From Streptomyces sp. NRRL S-118 (GTDB lineage: Bacteria; Actinomycetota; Actinomycetes; Streptomycetales; Streptomycetaceae), in NCBI RefSeq assembly GCF_000716335.1, contig NZ_KL591017.1, forward strand, positions 1-64,000: a DNA stretch of 64,000 nt, read 5' to 3'. Position 1 is the stretch's first letter; each line of letters starts with the position of its first letter. The notes beneath the pieces are model-generated. The model saw only the letters and a list, made by a program, of their open reading frames with translations. It was not told where the DNA came from and did no database searches. A program made the translations under genes and the position numbers. Below are positions 44,619-53,564 of the stretch, one piece after another.

Positions 44619-44658
44619 ATGACGGGAGGCCCGGCGCCTTACCCCGCACCATGGGGGC

Positions 44659-45753
44659 GTGAGCGTAAGCATCGACATCACCGGACTGCCGCCCGAGCGC
44701 ATCGTCTTCGAGACCTCGCCCCTCGCCGAGCTGGGCGTGGCGTTGCACGCCCTGTCGGAGCCGGGGCACCACCCCGGGCTGCACGGCTGGGCCACCGCCA
44801 CCGCCGCCGCGCTCAAGCCGGATCTCGCCGACCGGCTGCTGGAGGCGGACTTCCTGTGGACGACGACGTTCTCGGACGTCCTGACGCCGTTCGCCGGCAT
44901 CCGCGGCGGCGACGGCCGCACCGGAGCGACGCTCGCCGAGGAGCTGGACCTGCTCGACCGGCTCGACGAGGACCGGTTCATGGCGGCCGCCCTGGAGTTC
45001 ACCTGCTCCGCGCAGTACGCGGTCGGCGGGCCCGTGCGCCCCGAGCGGGCGCTCGAACTCGCGGCCAACCGCGGGCCCCGGCAGCTGGACTTCACCCGCC
45101 GCCTGCTCAGCGATCCCGTCGGGGTACGGGCCTGGCTGCGCCGGCTCTTCGAGGACTGCGACCGGGCGTTCTTCGCCGACACCTGGCGGCGCGTCCAGCC
45201 CGCGCTCGCCGCGGACGCCCGCCACAAGACGGAGCTGCTGCGGCGCAAGGGCCTGTCCGAGGTGCTGCACGCGGTCTCGCCCGCCGTGAGCCTCGACGAG
45301 GAGGACGGCCGGCGCCGCATCGCGGTCGACAAGCTGTCGGACGGCCGCACCACCGCGACCGGCAGCGGCGTGACGTTCGTGCCCTCCAGCTTCGGCTGGC
45401 CCCATGTGTGGGTGCTGCACGCGCCGGGCTGGCGCCCCGTGGTGCACTACCCGATCGCCGCGCCCGAGCTGCCGGGCCCCGCCTCCGTCGAACTGCTCCA
45501 CCTGCGCATGGAGGCGCTGGCCCACCCCATGCGGATGCGCCTGTGCCGGCAGCTGGCGCGCGCCGCGTACACCACCAGCGAGCTGGCCGAGTCGTACGGC
45601 ATCACGCCGCCGGAGGTCTCCCGCCACCTCGCGGTGCTGAAGAAGGCGCAGCTGGTCACCACGCGCCGCCGCGGCCGGTACGTCCTGCACCAGCTGGACG
45701 TGGCCGCCGTGGCCCGTATCGGCAGCGACTTCCTGGAGACGGTGCTGCGCTGA
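44659..45753 (+). CDS. ArsR-family regulator with DUF5937-type N-terminal domain
   Basis: This 364-residue protein has a long N-terminal domain (about residues 1-270) typical of actinobacterial DUF5937 regulators (PPERIVFETSPLAELGVALHALSEPGHHPGLHGW). The C-terminal ArsR/SmtB winged helix is at about 285-355 (ALAHPMRMRLCRQLARAAYTTSELAESYGITPPEVSRHLAVLKKAQLVTTRRRGRYVLHQLD). The start is GTG at 44659. It lacks the metal-binding CxC of classical ArsR, so the large N-terminal domain probably senses another ligand. It is divergent from the small gene at 44372-44560. Confidence 0.92.
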   Translation: MSVSIDITGLPPERIVFETSPLAELGVALHALSEPGHHPGLHGWATATAAALKPDLADRLLEADFLWTTTFSDVLTPFAGIRGGDGRTGATLAEELDLLDRLDEDRFMAAALEFTCSAQYAVGGPVRPERALELAANRGPRQLDFTRRLLSDPVGVRAWLRRLFEDCDRAFFADTWRRVQPALAADARHKTELLRRKGLSEVLHAVSPAVSLDEEDGRRRIAVDKLSDGRTTATGSGVTFVPSSFGWPHVWVLHAPGWRPVVHYPIAAPELPGPASVELLHLRMEALAHPMRMRLCRQLARAAYTTSELAESYGITPPEVSRHLAVLKKAQLVTTRRRGRYVLHQLDVAAVARIGSDFLETVLR

Positions 45754-45766
45754 GCCGTGTCGCACG

Positions 45767-45806
45767 GAGCCTGCCGGGCGCGCGGCCTGTTCCGCACGAC
45801 AGGCTC
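45767..45806. terminator. Weak bidirectional terminator
   Basis: GAGCCTG (45767-45773) pairs with CAGGCTC (45800-45806) between the convergent ArsR-type and TmrB-like genes. The loop is 26 bases and GC-rich with further internal pairing. It is the only stem in an 88-bp gap. Confidence 0.4.
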
Positions 45807-45841
45807 TGGACGTACGGTCCCCGGGGGTGCGTGGGCCGTCC

Positions 45842-46456
45842 TCAGTCGAAGCGGATGTGCGACAGGCCCACGCCGATCCGCCGCAGCCGGTGCCGCAGCG
45901 GCCCGTCCGTGTCGGGCAGCGGCCGCAGCCCGGCCGCTGCCGCGACCCGGTCCGCGACCTCGGGCACGGTCAGCCGGTCCGTCCGCAGGTGCCGGGCGAA
46001 CTCCGGGGCGGCCAGCCGCTCCAGACACTCGTCCAGCTTGCGCACCGCGAAGCTCTCCCGCTTCAGCCCGCGCCCCAGGCCCCGCTCCCTCAGCCGCCGC
46101 AGCACGGTGCCGCGCTCCGCCAGCAGCGCGAAGTGGTGGACGTCGTGTCCCGCGTCGCGCAGCCGGCCGACCACCTCGGCGAAGTACGCCGGGTGCGTCA
46201 GCGTCATCGGCACGATGACCGGCCCGTCATCGTGGCGCCGCAGCACCAGGTCGAGGACCTCGTACACACCCTGCCGCCAGGCGGCCAGGTCCTGGAAGTC
46301 CCCGCGCAGCGGCTTCGGGGTCATGCGGTGCAGGCCGAAGCCGACGTGCTCGGGGTCGCAGACGACCGCTCCCGGCAGGCGGCGCCGCAGCTCGTACGCC
46401 GTCTGCGTCTTGCCTCCCCCGTACGGGCCGTTGAGCCAGAGCAGCATCCCGCTCAC
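45842..46456 (-). CDS. TmrB-like P-loop ATPase (tunicamycin-resistance type)
   Basis: This 204-residue protein has the Walker A motif GPYGGGKT (residues 10-17) in an N-terminus (LLWLNGPYGGGKTQTAYELRRRLP) very like Bacillus TmrB, an ATP-binding protein that confers tunicamycin resistance. DPEHVGFGLHRM, VPMTLTHPAYF and a late Arg-rich LID-like segment (RRLRERGLGRGLKRESFA) fit the kinase-like fold. The GTG start at 46456 overlaps the response-regulator stop (GTGA), so its synthesis is coupled to the two-component system upstream. Resistance activity is not demonstrated by sequence alone. Confidence 0.85.
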   Translation of the reverse strand: MSGMLLWLNGPYGGGKTQTAYELRRRLPGAVVCDPEHVGFGLHRMTPKPLRGDFQDLAAWRQGVYEVLDLVLRRHDDGPVIVPMTLTHPAYFAEVVGRLRDAGHDVHHFALLAERGTVLRRLRERGLGRGLKRESFAVRKLDECLERLAAPEFARHLRTDRLTVPEVADRVAAAAGLRPLPDTDGPLRHRLRRIGVGLSHIRFD

Positions 46457-47127
46457 TTCCCGCCGCCTCCGGCCCGCACCAGGCCCGTCTCGTACGCGAG
46501 GACCACCACCTGCACCCGGTCCCGCAGCGCGAGCTTGGTGAGGATGCGGCCGACATGGGTCTTGACGGTGGCCTCGGACAGCACCAGCCGGGTCGCGATC
46601 TCGCCGTTCGACAGGCCCTGCGCGACGAGCATCATCACCTCGCGCTCGCGCTCCGTCAGTTTCTCCAGGGTCGTGTTGCGCGGCTCCGCGCTCGTGGACG
46701 GCAGCATCGGGGCGAAGCGGTCCAGCAGCCGCCGGGTCGTGGACGGCGCGACGACCGCGTCACCGCTGTGGACCGACCGGATGGCGGTGAGCAGTTCCCC
46801 CGGAGGCACGTCCTTGAGCATGAAGCCGCTCGCGCCCGCCTTCAGCCCGGAGAAGGCGTACTCGTCCAGGTCGAACGTGGTGAGGATGAGGACCTTCGGG
46901 GCGCCGGGCTCGCCGCAGATGCGGCGGGTCGCCTCCACGCCGTCGAGGCGCGGCATGCGGACGTCCATCAGCACGACGTCCACCGCGGTGGAGCGCAGGA
47001 CCTCGATGGCCTCGGCCCCGTCGCCCGCCTCCGCGACGACCTCCATGTCCGGCTGGGCGGCGAGCACCATGCGGAAGCCGGTGCGCAGCAGCACCTGGTC
47101 GTCGACGAGCATCACACGGATCGACAT
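46453..47127 (-). CDS. NarL/LuxR-family response regulator
   Basis: This 224-residue regulator has a receiver domain with phospho-acceptor Asp55 (VVLMDVRMPRLDG) and the KDVPPGE lysine. The C-terminal LuxR helix-turn-helix is LTEREREVMMLVAQGLSNGEIATRLVLSEATVKTHVGRILTKL. The ATG at 47127 lies 21 bp after the kinase gene. It is paired with the kinase at 47149-48351 and translationally coupled to the TmrB-like gene, which is a likely target. The signal is unknown. Confidence 0.95.
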   Translation of the reverse strand: MSIRVMLVDDQVLLRTGFRMVLAAQPDMEVVAEAGDGAEAIEVLRSTAVDVVLMDVRMPRLDGVEATRRICGEPGAPKVLILTTFDLDEYAFSGLKAGASGFMLKDVPPGELLTAIRSVHSGDAVVAPSTTRRLLDRFAPMLPSTSAEPRNTTLEKLTEREREVMMLVAQGLSNGEIATRLVLSEATVKTHVGRILTKLALRDRVQVVVLAYETGLVRAGGGGK

Positions 47128-47148
47128 GCGGTTCCTTCGGGATACGGG

Positions 47149-48351
47149 TCAGTGAGCGGGCTTGAGGGGGAGCAGGGCGCTGATCCGGAAGCCGCCGCCC
47201 GGCCGCGGCCCGGCATCCAGGGTGCCGCCGACCATACCGACGCGCTCGCGCATTCCGATCAGGCCGTGGCCCCGCCCGTCCGCGCCGCCGTCCTGGTACA
47301 GCTCCTGCGTCGCGCCGCGGCCGTCGTCCTCGACCAGCAGGCCCAGGCCGTCGTCGAAGTACACCAGCCGCACGCTCGCCCCGACGTCCGGGCCGCCGTG
47401 CTTGCGGGTGTTGGTCAGGGCCTCCTGGACGATGCGGTACGCGGTGAGCTCGACACCGCTCGGCAGCGGGCGCGGGGTGCCCTCGATCCGGAAGTCCACG
47501 GCCAGGCCCGCGGTGCGGACCTGTTCGACGAGCTCGCCGATCTGCTGGACGTCCGGCTGCGGTACGTAGTCCTCGGAGTCCTGCGGCTCGCCGGTGCGCA
47601 GGATGCCGAGGAGCCGCCGCATCTCGGCGAGGGCCTGGCGGCCGGTGGTGGAGATGGTCTCCAGCGCCTGCTTGGCCTGCTCGGGCGAGCTGTCGAGGAC
47701 GTAGGCGGCGCCGTCGGCCTGGACGACCATCACGGAGACGTTGTGGGCCACCACGTCGTGCAGCTCGCGCGCGATCCGGGCCCGCTCGGCGGCGACGGCC
47801 ACCTTGGCCTGCGCCTCGCGCTCCTTCTCCAGGCGCGTGGCGCGCTCCTCCAGCTGCGCGAAGTAGGCGCGGCGCGTGCGCATGGAGTCGCCGAGCACCC
47901 AGGCGAGGACGAACGGCACGGTCATCACGACGGTGAAGAAGATCCGCCCGGCCGTCGACACCTCCTCGGCCGGCCAGCGCACCTGCGACAGCGGTGCCGC
48001 GGCCACGCCGCCGAGCAGCGCGAGGCGGGAGGCCCAGCGGGCGCCGTCGCCGTGGGCGGCCACCGTGTAGATGACGACCAGCATGGCGAAGTCGGCCGGG
48101 TTCGTCTGGATGTCGAGCGCCAGCTGCGCCACCCCGAGGCCGGCGACGAGCAGCAGCGTCTTCTCGGGCGAGCGGCGGCGCAGCGCCACGGCCAGGCAGA
48201 GCAGCAGGACGATGCCGGCCGCCGCCGCTCGGGGGTCGGCACCGACGGGTTCGTTGGCCACCCACAGCATGGAGAAACCCAGGAGCATCACGGCCCAGAA
48301 GCTGTCGACGCCCGTGGGGTGCCTGCGGATGAAGTCGTAGAGGCGCTGCAC
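47149..48351 (-). CDS. NarL-type sensor histidine kinase
   Basis: This 400-residue kinase has an N-terminal membrane domain of about five or six helices (SFWAVMLLGFSMLWVA through FFTVVMTVPFVLAWVL). A coiled-coil (EERATRLEKEREAQAKVAVAAERARI), the HisKA_3 phosphorylation motif (ARELHDVVAHNVSVMVVQADG) and an HATPase_c domain with DDGRGA and GHGLIGMRERVGMVGG follow. The GTG at 48351 is chosen because VQRLYDFIRRHP begins a plausible cytosolic segment before the first helix. It is the first gene of the kinase-regulator-TmrB operon and divergent from the methyltransferase. Confidence 0.94.
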   Translation of the reverse strand: MQRLYDFIRRHPTGVDSFWAVMLLGFSMLWVANEPVGADPRAAAAGIVLLLCLAVALRRRSPEKTLLLVAGLGVAQLALDIQTNPADFAMLVVIYTVAAHGDGARWASRLALLGGVAAAPLSQVRWPAEEVSTAGRIFFTVVMTVPFVLAWVLGDSMRTRRAYFAQLEERATRLEKEREAQAKVAVAAERARIARELHDVVAHNVSVMVVQADGAAYVLDSSPEQAKQALETISTTGRQALAEMRRLLGILRTGEPQDSEDYVPQPDVQQIGELVEQVRTAGLAVDFRIEGTPRPLPSGVELTAYRIVQEALTNTRKHGGPDVGASVRLVYFDDGLGLLVEDDGRGATQELYQDGGADGRGHGLIGMRERVGMVGGTLDAGPRPGGGFRISALLPLKPAH

Positions 48352-48446
48352 GTAACCCAGCGTAGGGAAACGGACAGGTGCAGGGGTCAACCGGAGGTCC
48401 CATCCGCAACGAAAGGGCCTACTCCCCAAGGTGGAGACTGGTGCCC

Positions 48447-49484
48447 GTGACGGATGAGACGTGTCAATGGCGTGGTTGGCGTGCGGCCACGGAGTCCGCT
48501 CTGTACGGGCCCGACGGCTTCTACCTGCGGCCCGAGGGGCCGGCGGGGCACTTCCGCACGTCCGTGCACGCCTCGCCGCTCTTCGCCGCGGCGGTGGCCC
48601 GGCTGCTCGCGCGGGTCGCGGAGGAGCTGGGGACGGACGAGGTGGACCTGGTCGACGTGGGAGCGGGGCGGGGCGAGCTGCTCGCGGGCGTGCTGGCGGC
48701 GGCACCCGCCGGTCTGCGGGTACGGGCGCACGCCGTCGAGCGGGCCGCCCGGCCGGCGGGGCTGGACCCGCAGATCTCCTGGGCGGAGCGGCTCCCGGCC
48801 GGGGTGCGCGGGGTGTTGTTCGCCAACGAGTGGCTGGACAACGTCCCGGTGGACGTGGCCGAGGCCGACGGGTCGGGCACGCCCCGGTACGTCGAGGTGG
48901 CACCCGACGGCACCGAGCGGCTGGGCGCACCGGTGGCAGGGGCCGACGCGCGGTGGCTGGCGCGCTGGTGGCCGCTGCGGGAGCCGGGCGAGCGTGCCGA
49001 GATCGGCCGGCCCCGCGACGCGGCGTGGGCCGGCGCGGTGGGCTCCCTCTCCGCGGGGCTGGCGGTGGCGGTCGACTACGCCCACGCGGCGGGGGCGCGG
49101 CCGCCCTTCGGCACGCTGACCGGCTTCCGCGCGGGGCGCGAGGTGCCCCCGGTGCCGGACGGCACCTGCGACATCACGGCCCACGTGGCCCTGGACGCCT
49201 GCGCGGCCGCGGGCGCGCCCGTGGCGGCGGGTGCCGCGGGTGCCGCGGGGCCGGCCGCGGGCACGGATCGCGGGGCCGAGCTGGTCACGCAACGGGAGGC
49301 GCTGCGGCGGCTCGGGATCACGGGGGCACGGCCGCCCCTGGAGACGGCGCGGACCGATCCCGCCGGCTACGTACGGGCTCTGGCCGCCGCCGGCGAGGCC
49401 GCCGAGCTGACGGCGCGCGGCGGGCTCGGGGACTTCACCTGGCTGCTCCAGCCCGTGCCCGGCGAGGGATACTGTCCGCCATGA
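48447..49484 (+). CDS. MidA/NDUFAF7-type SAM-dependent methyltransferase
   Basis: This 345-residue protein resembles the COG1565 family (DUF185), which includes mitochondrial NDUFAF7/MidA, the arginine methyltransferase that modifies complex I subunit NDUFS2. Visible marks are [24 protein letters not shown], the SAM motif [29 protein letters not shown] in place of the usual SNELLDALPVH, and a WWPLREPG segment. The GTG at 48447 is chosen with GGAG ten bases before; GTG at 48441 is equally in frame. Its stop overlaps the start of an orphan nuoD homologue, the bacterial counterpart of NDUFS2, which strongly suggests the substrate. Confidence 0.82.
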   Translation: MTDETCQWRGWRAATESALYGPDGFYLRPEGPAGHFRTSVHASPLFAAAVARLLARVAEELGTDEVDLVDVGAGRGELLAGVLAAAPAGLRVRAHAVERAARPAGLDPQISWAERLPAGVRGVLFANEWLDNVPVDVAEADGSGTPRYVEVAPDGTERLGAPVAGADARWLARWWPLREPGERAEIGRPRDAAWAGAVGSLSAGLAVAVDYAHAAGARPPFGTLTGFRAGREVPPVPDGTCDITAHVALDACAAAGAPVAAGAAGAAGPAAGTDRGAELVTQREALRRLGITGARPPLETARTDPAGYVRALAAAGEAAELTARGGLGDFTWLLQPVPGEGYCPP

Positions 49485-50641
49485 CGGACAGGACGCAGCC
49501 CAGGCAGACCACGGTCGGCATCGGCGGTGCGGCGGAGAGCACCGACATGGTGCTGAACATCGGCCCCCAGCACCCCTCCACCCACGGCGTGCTGCGCCTG
49601 CGCCTGGTCCTCGACGGCGAGCTGATCCAGCACGCCGAGCCGGTCGTCGGCTACATGCACCGCGGCGCGGAGAAGCTCTTCGAGGCGCGCGACTACCGCC
49701 AGATCATCATGCTGGCCAACCGTCACGACTGGCTGTCCGCGTTCTCCAACGAGCTCGGTGTGGTGATGGCCGTCGAGCGGATGCTCGGCATGGAGGTCCC
49801 GGAGCGTGCCGTCTGGACGCGCACGCTGCTCGCCGAGCTGAACCGGGTGCTGAACCATCTGATGTTCCTCGGCTCGTACCCTCTCGAACTGGGCGGTATC
49901 ACCCCGATCTTCCACGCCTTCCGCGAGCGGGAGGACCTCCAGCACGTCATGGAGGAGATTTCCGGCGGCCGGATGCACTACATGTTCAACCGGGTCGGCG
50001 GCCTCAAGGAGGACCTGCCGGCCGGCTGGCTCGGCCGGGCCCGGAACGCGGTCGCCGAGGTCCGCTCCCGGATGGACGTCTACGACCGGCTCGTCCTCGG
50101 CAACGAGATCTTCCGCGGCCGCACCCGGGGCGTCGGCGTGCTGTCGCCGGAGATCGTGCACGCGTACGGCGTCAGCGGTCCCATCGCCCGCGCCTCGGGC
50201 GTCGACTTCGACCTGCGCCGCGACGAGCCGTACCTGGCGTACGGCGAGCTCCAGGACACCCTGGAGGTCGTCACCCGCACGGACGGCGACTGCCTGGCGC
50301 GCTTCGAGTGCCTGCTGGGGCAGACGCACAACTCGCTGGACCTCGCGGACGCCTGCCTGGACCGGATCGCCGAGCTGCCGCCCGGTCCGATCAACCAGCG
50401 GTTGCCGAAGGTCCTCAAGGCGCCGGAGGGCCACACGTACGCCTGGACCGAGAACCCGCTCGGGCTCAACGGCTACTACCTGGTCTCCAAGGGCGACAAG
50501 ACCCCGTACCGCCTCAAGCTGCGCTCGGCGTCGTACAACAACATCCAGGCGCTGGTCGAGCTGCTGCCGGGCACGCTGGTGGCGGACATGGTGGCGATCC
50601 TGGGGTCGTTCTTCTTCGTCGTGGGCGACATCGACAAGTGA
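49481..50641 (+). CDS. nuoD2: NADH-quinone oxidoreductase subunit D paralogue (orphan NuoD)
   Basis: This 386-residue protein is a full-length NuoD/49-kDa homologue: [15 protein letters not shown] with both quinone-site His, [31 protein letters not shown] and an [13 protein letters not shown]-terminal segment. The conserved quinone-site Tyr of complex I (RLDYV in most NuoD) is Trp here (RHDWLS), and the GSxD motif near the C-terminus reads GSFFFVVGD. No other nuo gene is present nearby. The ATG at 49481 overlaps the methyltransferase stop. It probably cannot replace NuoD unchanged and may have another role; S. coelicolor carries a similar gene at this position. Confidence 0.93.
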   Translation: MTDRTQPRQTTVGIGGAAESTDMVLNIGPQHPSTHGVLRLRLVLDGELIQHAEPVVGYMHRGAEKLFEARDYRQIIMLANRHDWLSAFSNELGVVMAVERMLGMEVPERAVWTRTLLAELNRVLNHLMFLGSYPLELGGITPIFHAFREREDLQHVMEEISGGRMHYMFNRVGGLKEDLPAGWLGRARNAVAEVRSRMDVYDRLVLGNEIFRGRTRGVGVLSPEIVHAYGVSGPIARASGVDFDLRRDEPYLAYGELQDTLEVVTRTDGDCLARFECLLGQTHNSLDLADACLDRIAELPPGPINQRLPKVLKAPEGHTYAWTENPLGLNGYYLVSKGDKTPYRLKLRSASYNNIQALVELLPGTLVADMVAILGSFFFVVGDIDK

Positions 50642-50672
50642 CGCCGGCCCCGGACGGGGCACGACCTGCGGA

Positions 50673-50739
50673 GTGTCCGCGCAGCGGCGTCGTCCGCCCG
50701 CGGGGCTCGGCCGCCGGGCGGACGGGACGTCGCGGACAC
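50673..50739. terminator. Nested hairpin terminator after nuoD2
   Basis: An outer 9-bp stem GTGTCCGCG/CGCGGACAC (50673-50681 with 50731-50739) encloses an inner 10-bp stem CGTCCGCCCG/CGGGCGGACG (50691-50700 with 50715-50724). It separates the convergent nuoD2 and the gene ending at 50775. A 20-bp piece (50687-50706) is identical to 14172-14191. Confidence 0.6.
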
Positions 50740-50774
50740 CACTCCCCGATCCGGCCTGGTCCGAACGACAGACC

Positions 50775-51779
50775 CTAGGACACGGCGTCGCGCCGCAGCT
50801 CCACCACGTCGAGCTGCTCGGTCTCGTCGTGCGCCGTCAGGTCGATGACCTTGCCGACCGCGTTCTCCTCCCTGCGCCGTACCGCGAGGGCCTCCTCGCC
50901 CACGACGTCCGCCAGGTCCTCGTGCTGCACGGCCTCGATGGCGGCGGGACTCTTCTGCGTCTGCGTACCGAAGAAGTCGAAGCCGCCCTGCAGGCGGGGG
51001 GCCGGGCGGCGCTGCGCGGCGCGCGGCACCACCGCGGCCGCCGCCGGGACCGTGCGCATCGCGGAGACGCCGTGGACGGAGGGGGCGGCGGACGACGGGT
51101 GGCCCTGCGGCTGCCCGGCGGCCGCCGCGTGCTTCCCCTGCGGCTCGTCGGCCTCCGCTTCCCTGGCCCGCTCGGCCAGGTCGCGGCGGCGTGCCTCCTC
51201 GGCGGTGCGCTTCGCCTCCTGCACGGCGGCGTTGCGCGTGAGGTCGTCCAGGGCCTTGGCGGCCTGGAGGTAGGCGGCCGCGGTGGGGGTGGATCCGGCG
51301 GCGGGCAGCTGCTTGGCGGGGACGGCGGCCTCCAGGGCGAGCTGCCGGCGGCCCTCCAGGGCGCTGGCGCGCTCGGTCTCGGCGGTGGCGTACCGGCGCA
51401 GCAGCTCGGCGTGCTCGTTGCGCAGCCCGGCCAGCTCGACGCGCTTGGCGCGCAGCTTGGCCTCCAGCTTGGTGCGCAGCTCGCGCGACTCCTCCAGGTC
51501 GGTCTCCAGCTCGGCTATCCGCTCCTCCGTGCGCCACTGGTCGCCCGCCCGGGCCCGCGTGAGCTCGGCGACGCGACGGCCTGCCGCACGGTCCCAACTG
51601 CGCATGAGCACGGCGCCGGTGACGGCGGCCGCCGCGGCGGCCGCGACCAGCAGGCGCAGCACCAGGGGATCCGCGAGGAGCCAGGCGCCTCCGGCACAGA
51701 GAACCGGCGCTCCGGCGACCGCCGACGGCGGCAGGAGCCTGTGCAGAGGCGGGGAATGGCGGTGGCGTCCACGTGGCAT
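50775..51779 (-). CDS. Membrane-anchored coiled-coil protein
   Basis: This 334-residue protein has a basic N-terminus with two hydrophobic helices (about residues 18-58: AVAGAPVLCAGGAWLLADPLVLRLLVAAAAAAAVTGAVLM). A long coiled-coil (about 65-150, rich in Glu/Leu/Arg) and an Ala/Pro-rich region follow. A C-terminal conserved-looking stretch contains GGFDFFGTQ and ends VIDLTAHDETEQLDVVELRRDAVS. The ATG at 51779 (MPRGRHRHSPPL) is favoured over an in-frame start at 51818. The layout suggests a cytoplasmic coiled-coil tethered to the membrane, perhaps cytoskeletal, but the family is not recognised. Confidence 0.8.
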   Translation of the reverse strand: MPRGRHRHSPPLHRLLPPSAVAGAPVLCAGGAWLLADPLVLRLLVAAAAAAAVTGAVLMRSWDRAAGRRVAELTRARAGDQWRTEERIAELETDLEESRELRTKLEAKLRAKRVELAGLRNEHAELLRRYATAETERASALEGRRQLALEAAVPAKQLPAAGSTPTAAAYLQAAKALDDLTRNAAVQEAKRTAEEARRRDLAERAREAEADEPQGKHAAAAGQPQGHPSSAAPSVHGVSAMRTVPAAAAVVPRAAQRRPAPRLQGGFDFFGTQTQKSPAAIEAVQHEDLADVVGEEALAVRRREENAVGKVIDLTAHDETEQLDVVELRRDAVS

Positions 51780-51891
51780 GGCCTGAAATTTACCGTGCGT
51801 AGACGCTGTTTGGGGCATCGGCCCGGCAATGTTTTGCCAGTCTTCGACCGGCGGTTCCCGCCGGGCCGGTCCGCTCTTCTCCCCGTCCCCG

Positions 51892-52869
51892 TTACCCGCC
51901 GATCAACCCCTTGGCCTCCAGGTAAGCCTTCGCCACGTCCGCCGGCTTTGCCCTCTCGGCGTCCACCTTCCTGTTCAGGTCGATCAGATCGTCGGTCGTG
52001 AGGACTTTGGTGATCTTGCCGAGCGCGGTGGCTATCTCCGCCGATCCGGCATCCTTCGCATTGACGACCGGCAGCACATTGTCTGCGTTCTGGAGCTTCT
52101 TGTCGTCGGCCAGCAGCACCAGCCCGAACTGGTCGAGCGTGGCATCGGTCGTGGTCGTCAGCACCAGCTGGTCGATGCCGTCCTTGACCGCCTGCTTGGC
52201 CTGCGGCGTACCGACCCCCTTGGGGTCGATGCCCGTCACGTCGATTCCGTACGTCTTCTTCAGCCCCGGCGCGCAGAACGGCCGGATCTCGCACTCGTCG
52301 CCCGCCGCGATCTTCACCTTCAGCTTGGCGGCGCCGAGGTCGGAAAGGGACTTCAGCTTGTTCTTCGCGGCGAATTCCTCCGTCACGGCGAACGCGTTCT
52401 GATCCACCGCTGCACCGGCCGGGAGCACCTTCAGTCCGCGCGGTGCCGCGAGCTTCTCCAGTGCAGCGACGGTGGCGCCGGCATCGCTCGAGGCGACGGG
52501 CTTCTCCTCCGGCGCCTTCGGTCCGTTCACCTTCGCGTTGAGGAATTCCGCAAGCGTAGCCGCGTATTCCGGAACGACGTCGATCTCGCCCTTCTCCAGG
52601 GACGGTTCGTACAGTTCCCGGTTCTCCACCGTCTTGATGGAGGTGGTGTACCCGGCATCCGTCAGCACCTGGGCGTACAGCTCTGCCAGCACGTTGGCCT
52701 CGGTGAAGCCGGCCGAGCCGACGACCAGGGTGCCCTTGGCACCGCCGCCGGACGACGCGGTGTCCGCGCCGCCCTTCTTCTCCAGGCTGTCGCCGCCGCA
52801 TGCGACGAGCCCGCCGCCCAGCGCCACCACGGCCAGCGCCACACCCGCCCTGCGCGAGGTCCTGCTCAT
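51892..52869 (-). CDS. Osmoprotectant ABC transporter substrate-binding lipoprotein
   Basis: This 325-residue lipoprotein has a signal peptide ending in the lipobox LVACGG (Cys about residue 24). Its OpuAC/ProX-type binding domain includes VVGSAGFTEANVLAELYAQVL, KTVENRELYEPSLEKGEIDVVPEYAATLAEFL and LVLTTTTDATLDQFGLVLLAD. It captures quaternary ammonium compounds such as glycine betaine, choline or carnitine outside the cell. The ATG at 52869 overlaps the upstream permease stop by one base. A disulfide between CEIRPFC residues is plausible. It is the last gene of the leftward permease-permease-binding protein operon. Confidence 0.93.
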   Translation of the reverse strand: MSRTSRRAGVALAVVALGGGLVACGGDSLEKKGGADTASSGGGAKGTLVVGSAGFTEANVLAELYAQVLTDAGYTTSIKTVENRELYEPSLEKGEIDVVPEYAATLAEFLNAKVNGPKAPEEKPVASSDAGATVAALEKLAAPRGLKVLPAGAAVDQNAFAVTEEFAAKNKLKSLSDLGAAKLKVKIAAGDECEIRPFCAPGLKKTYGIDVTGIDPKGVGTPQAKQAVKDGIDQLVLTTTTDATLDQFGLVLLADDKKLQNADNVLPVVNAKDAGSAEIATALGKITKVLTTDDLIDLNRKVDAERAKPADVAKAYLEAKGLIGG

Positions 52870-53561
52870 CACGTTCTCCGTCCGGATGTCGATACTTCCT
52901 TCCGCCGCGTCGGGTCGAACACCCGGCCGGCGAGCACCAGCAGACCCTCGACCGCCAGGGCGAGCCCCCCGACGATCAGCGCCCCCGCGACCACCTGCGC
53001 GGTGTTGTACGTGTTGAAACCCGCGGTGATGATCCGGCCGAGCCCGCCCTGTCCCGCCATCGCGGCGAGCGTCGCGGTGGCGATCACCTGGACGGTCGCC
53101 GACCGCAGCCCGGTCATCACCATCGGGTAGGCCAGGGGGAGTTCGACCTTCCGGAACAGCTGCCCGCCGGACATCCCCATGCCGCGCGCCGCCTCGACCA
53201 CCGCCCGGTCGACCTCCCGCATCCCGAGGTACGCGTTGGTGAGCAGCGGAGGCACCGCGAACAGCACCAGGGCGACGATCACCGGCAGGTCGCCGTGGCG
53301 CCCGAGAGGAGTGAGGGTGAGCAGGACGAGCACCGCCAGGGTGGGCACCGCCCGGCCCACGTTGGAGAGGTTCACGGCGAGCGCGCCGCCCTTGCCGATG
53401 TGCCCCAGCCAGAGCGCCAGGGGCAGCGCGACGAGGCACGAGATCAGCAGGCAGACACCGCTGAACCACACGTGCTCGCCGAGCCGGTGCCACACTCCGC
53501 TCTCGCCCTGCCAGTTGGCCCCGGTCGTCAGCCAGGTCCAGGCGTCGGTCACCGCACCCAT
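52869..53561 (-). CDS. Osmoprotectant ABC transporter permease
   Basis: This 230-residue OpuB/ProW-type permease has five hydrophobic helices and the inner-membrane coupling motif EAARGMGMSGGQLFRKVELPLAYPMVMTG. It also carries the YNTAQVVAGALIVGGLAL segment common to betaine/choline permeases. The ATG at 53561 follows the other permease gene by three bases. It pairs with the permease at 53565-54257 to form the membrane channel of the importer. Confidence 0.93.
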   Translation of the reverse strand: MGAVTDAWTWLTTGANWQGESGVWHRLGEHVWFSGVCLLISCLVALPLALWLGHIGKGGALAVNLSNVGRAVPTLAVLVLLTLTPLGRHGDLPVIVALVLFAVPPLLTNAYLGMREVDRAVVEAARGMGMSGGQLFRKVELPLAYPMVMTGLRSATVQVIATATLAAMAGQGGLGRIITAGFNTYNTAQVVAGALIVGGLALAVEGLLVLAGRVFDPTRRKEVSTSGRRT

Positions 53562-53564
53562 CGC

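Noticed and set aside
44651..44653. Upstream ATG as the start of the ArsR-type regulator
   Set aside because: The ATG at 44651 is in a different reading frame from the protein. The GTG at 44659 gives the expected N-terminus.
42846..45353. Long minus-strand open frame across the PLP enzyme and the ArsR-type gene
   Set aside because: It is antisense to two genes with clear domains and has Ser/Arg/Pro-rich shadow composition.
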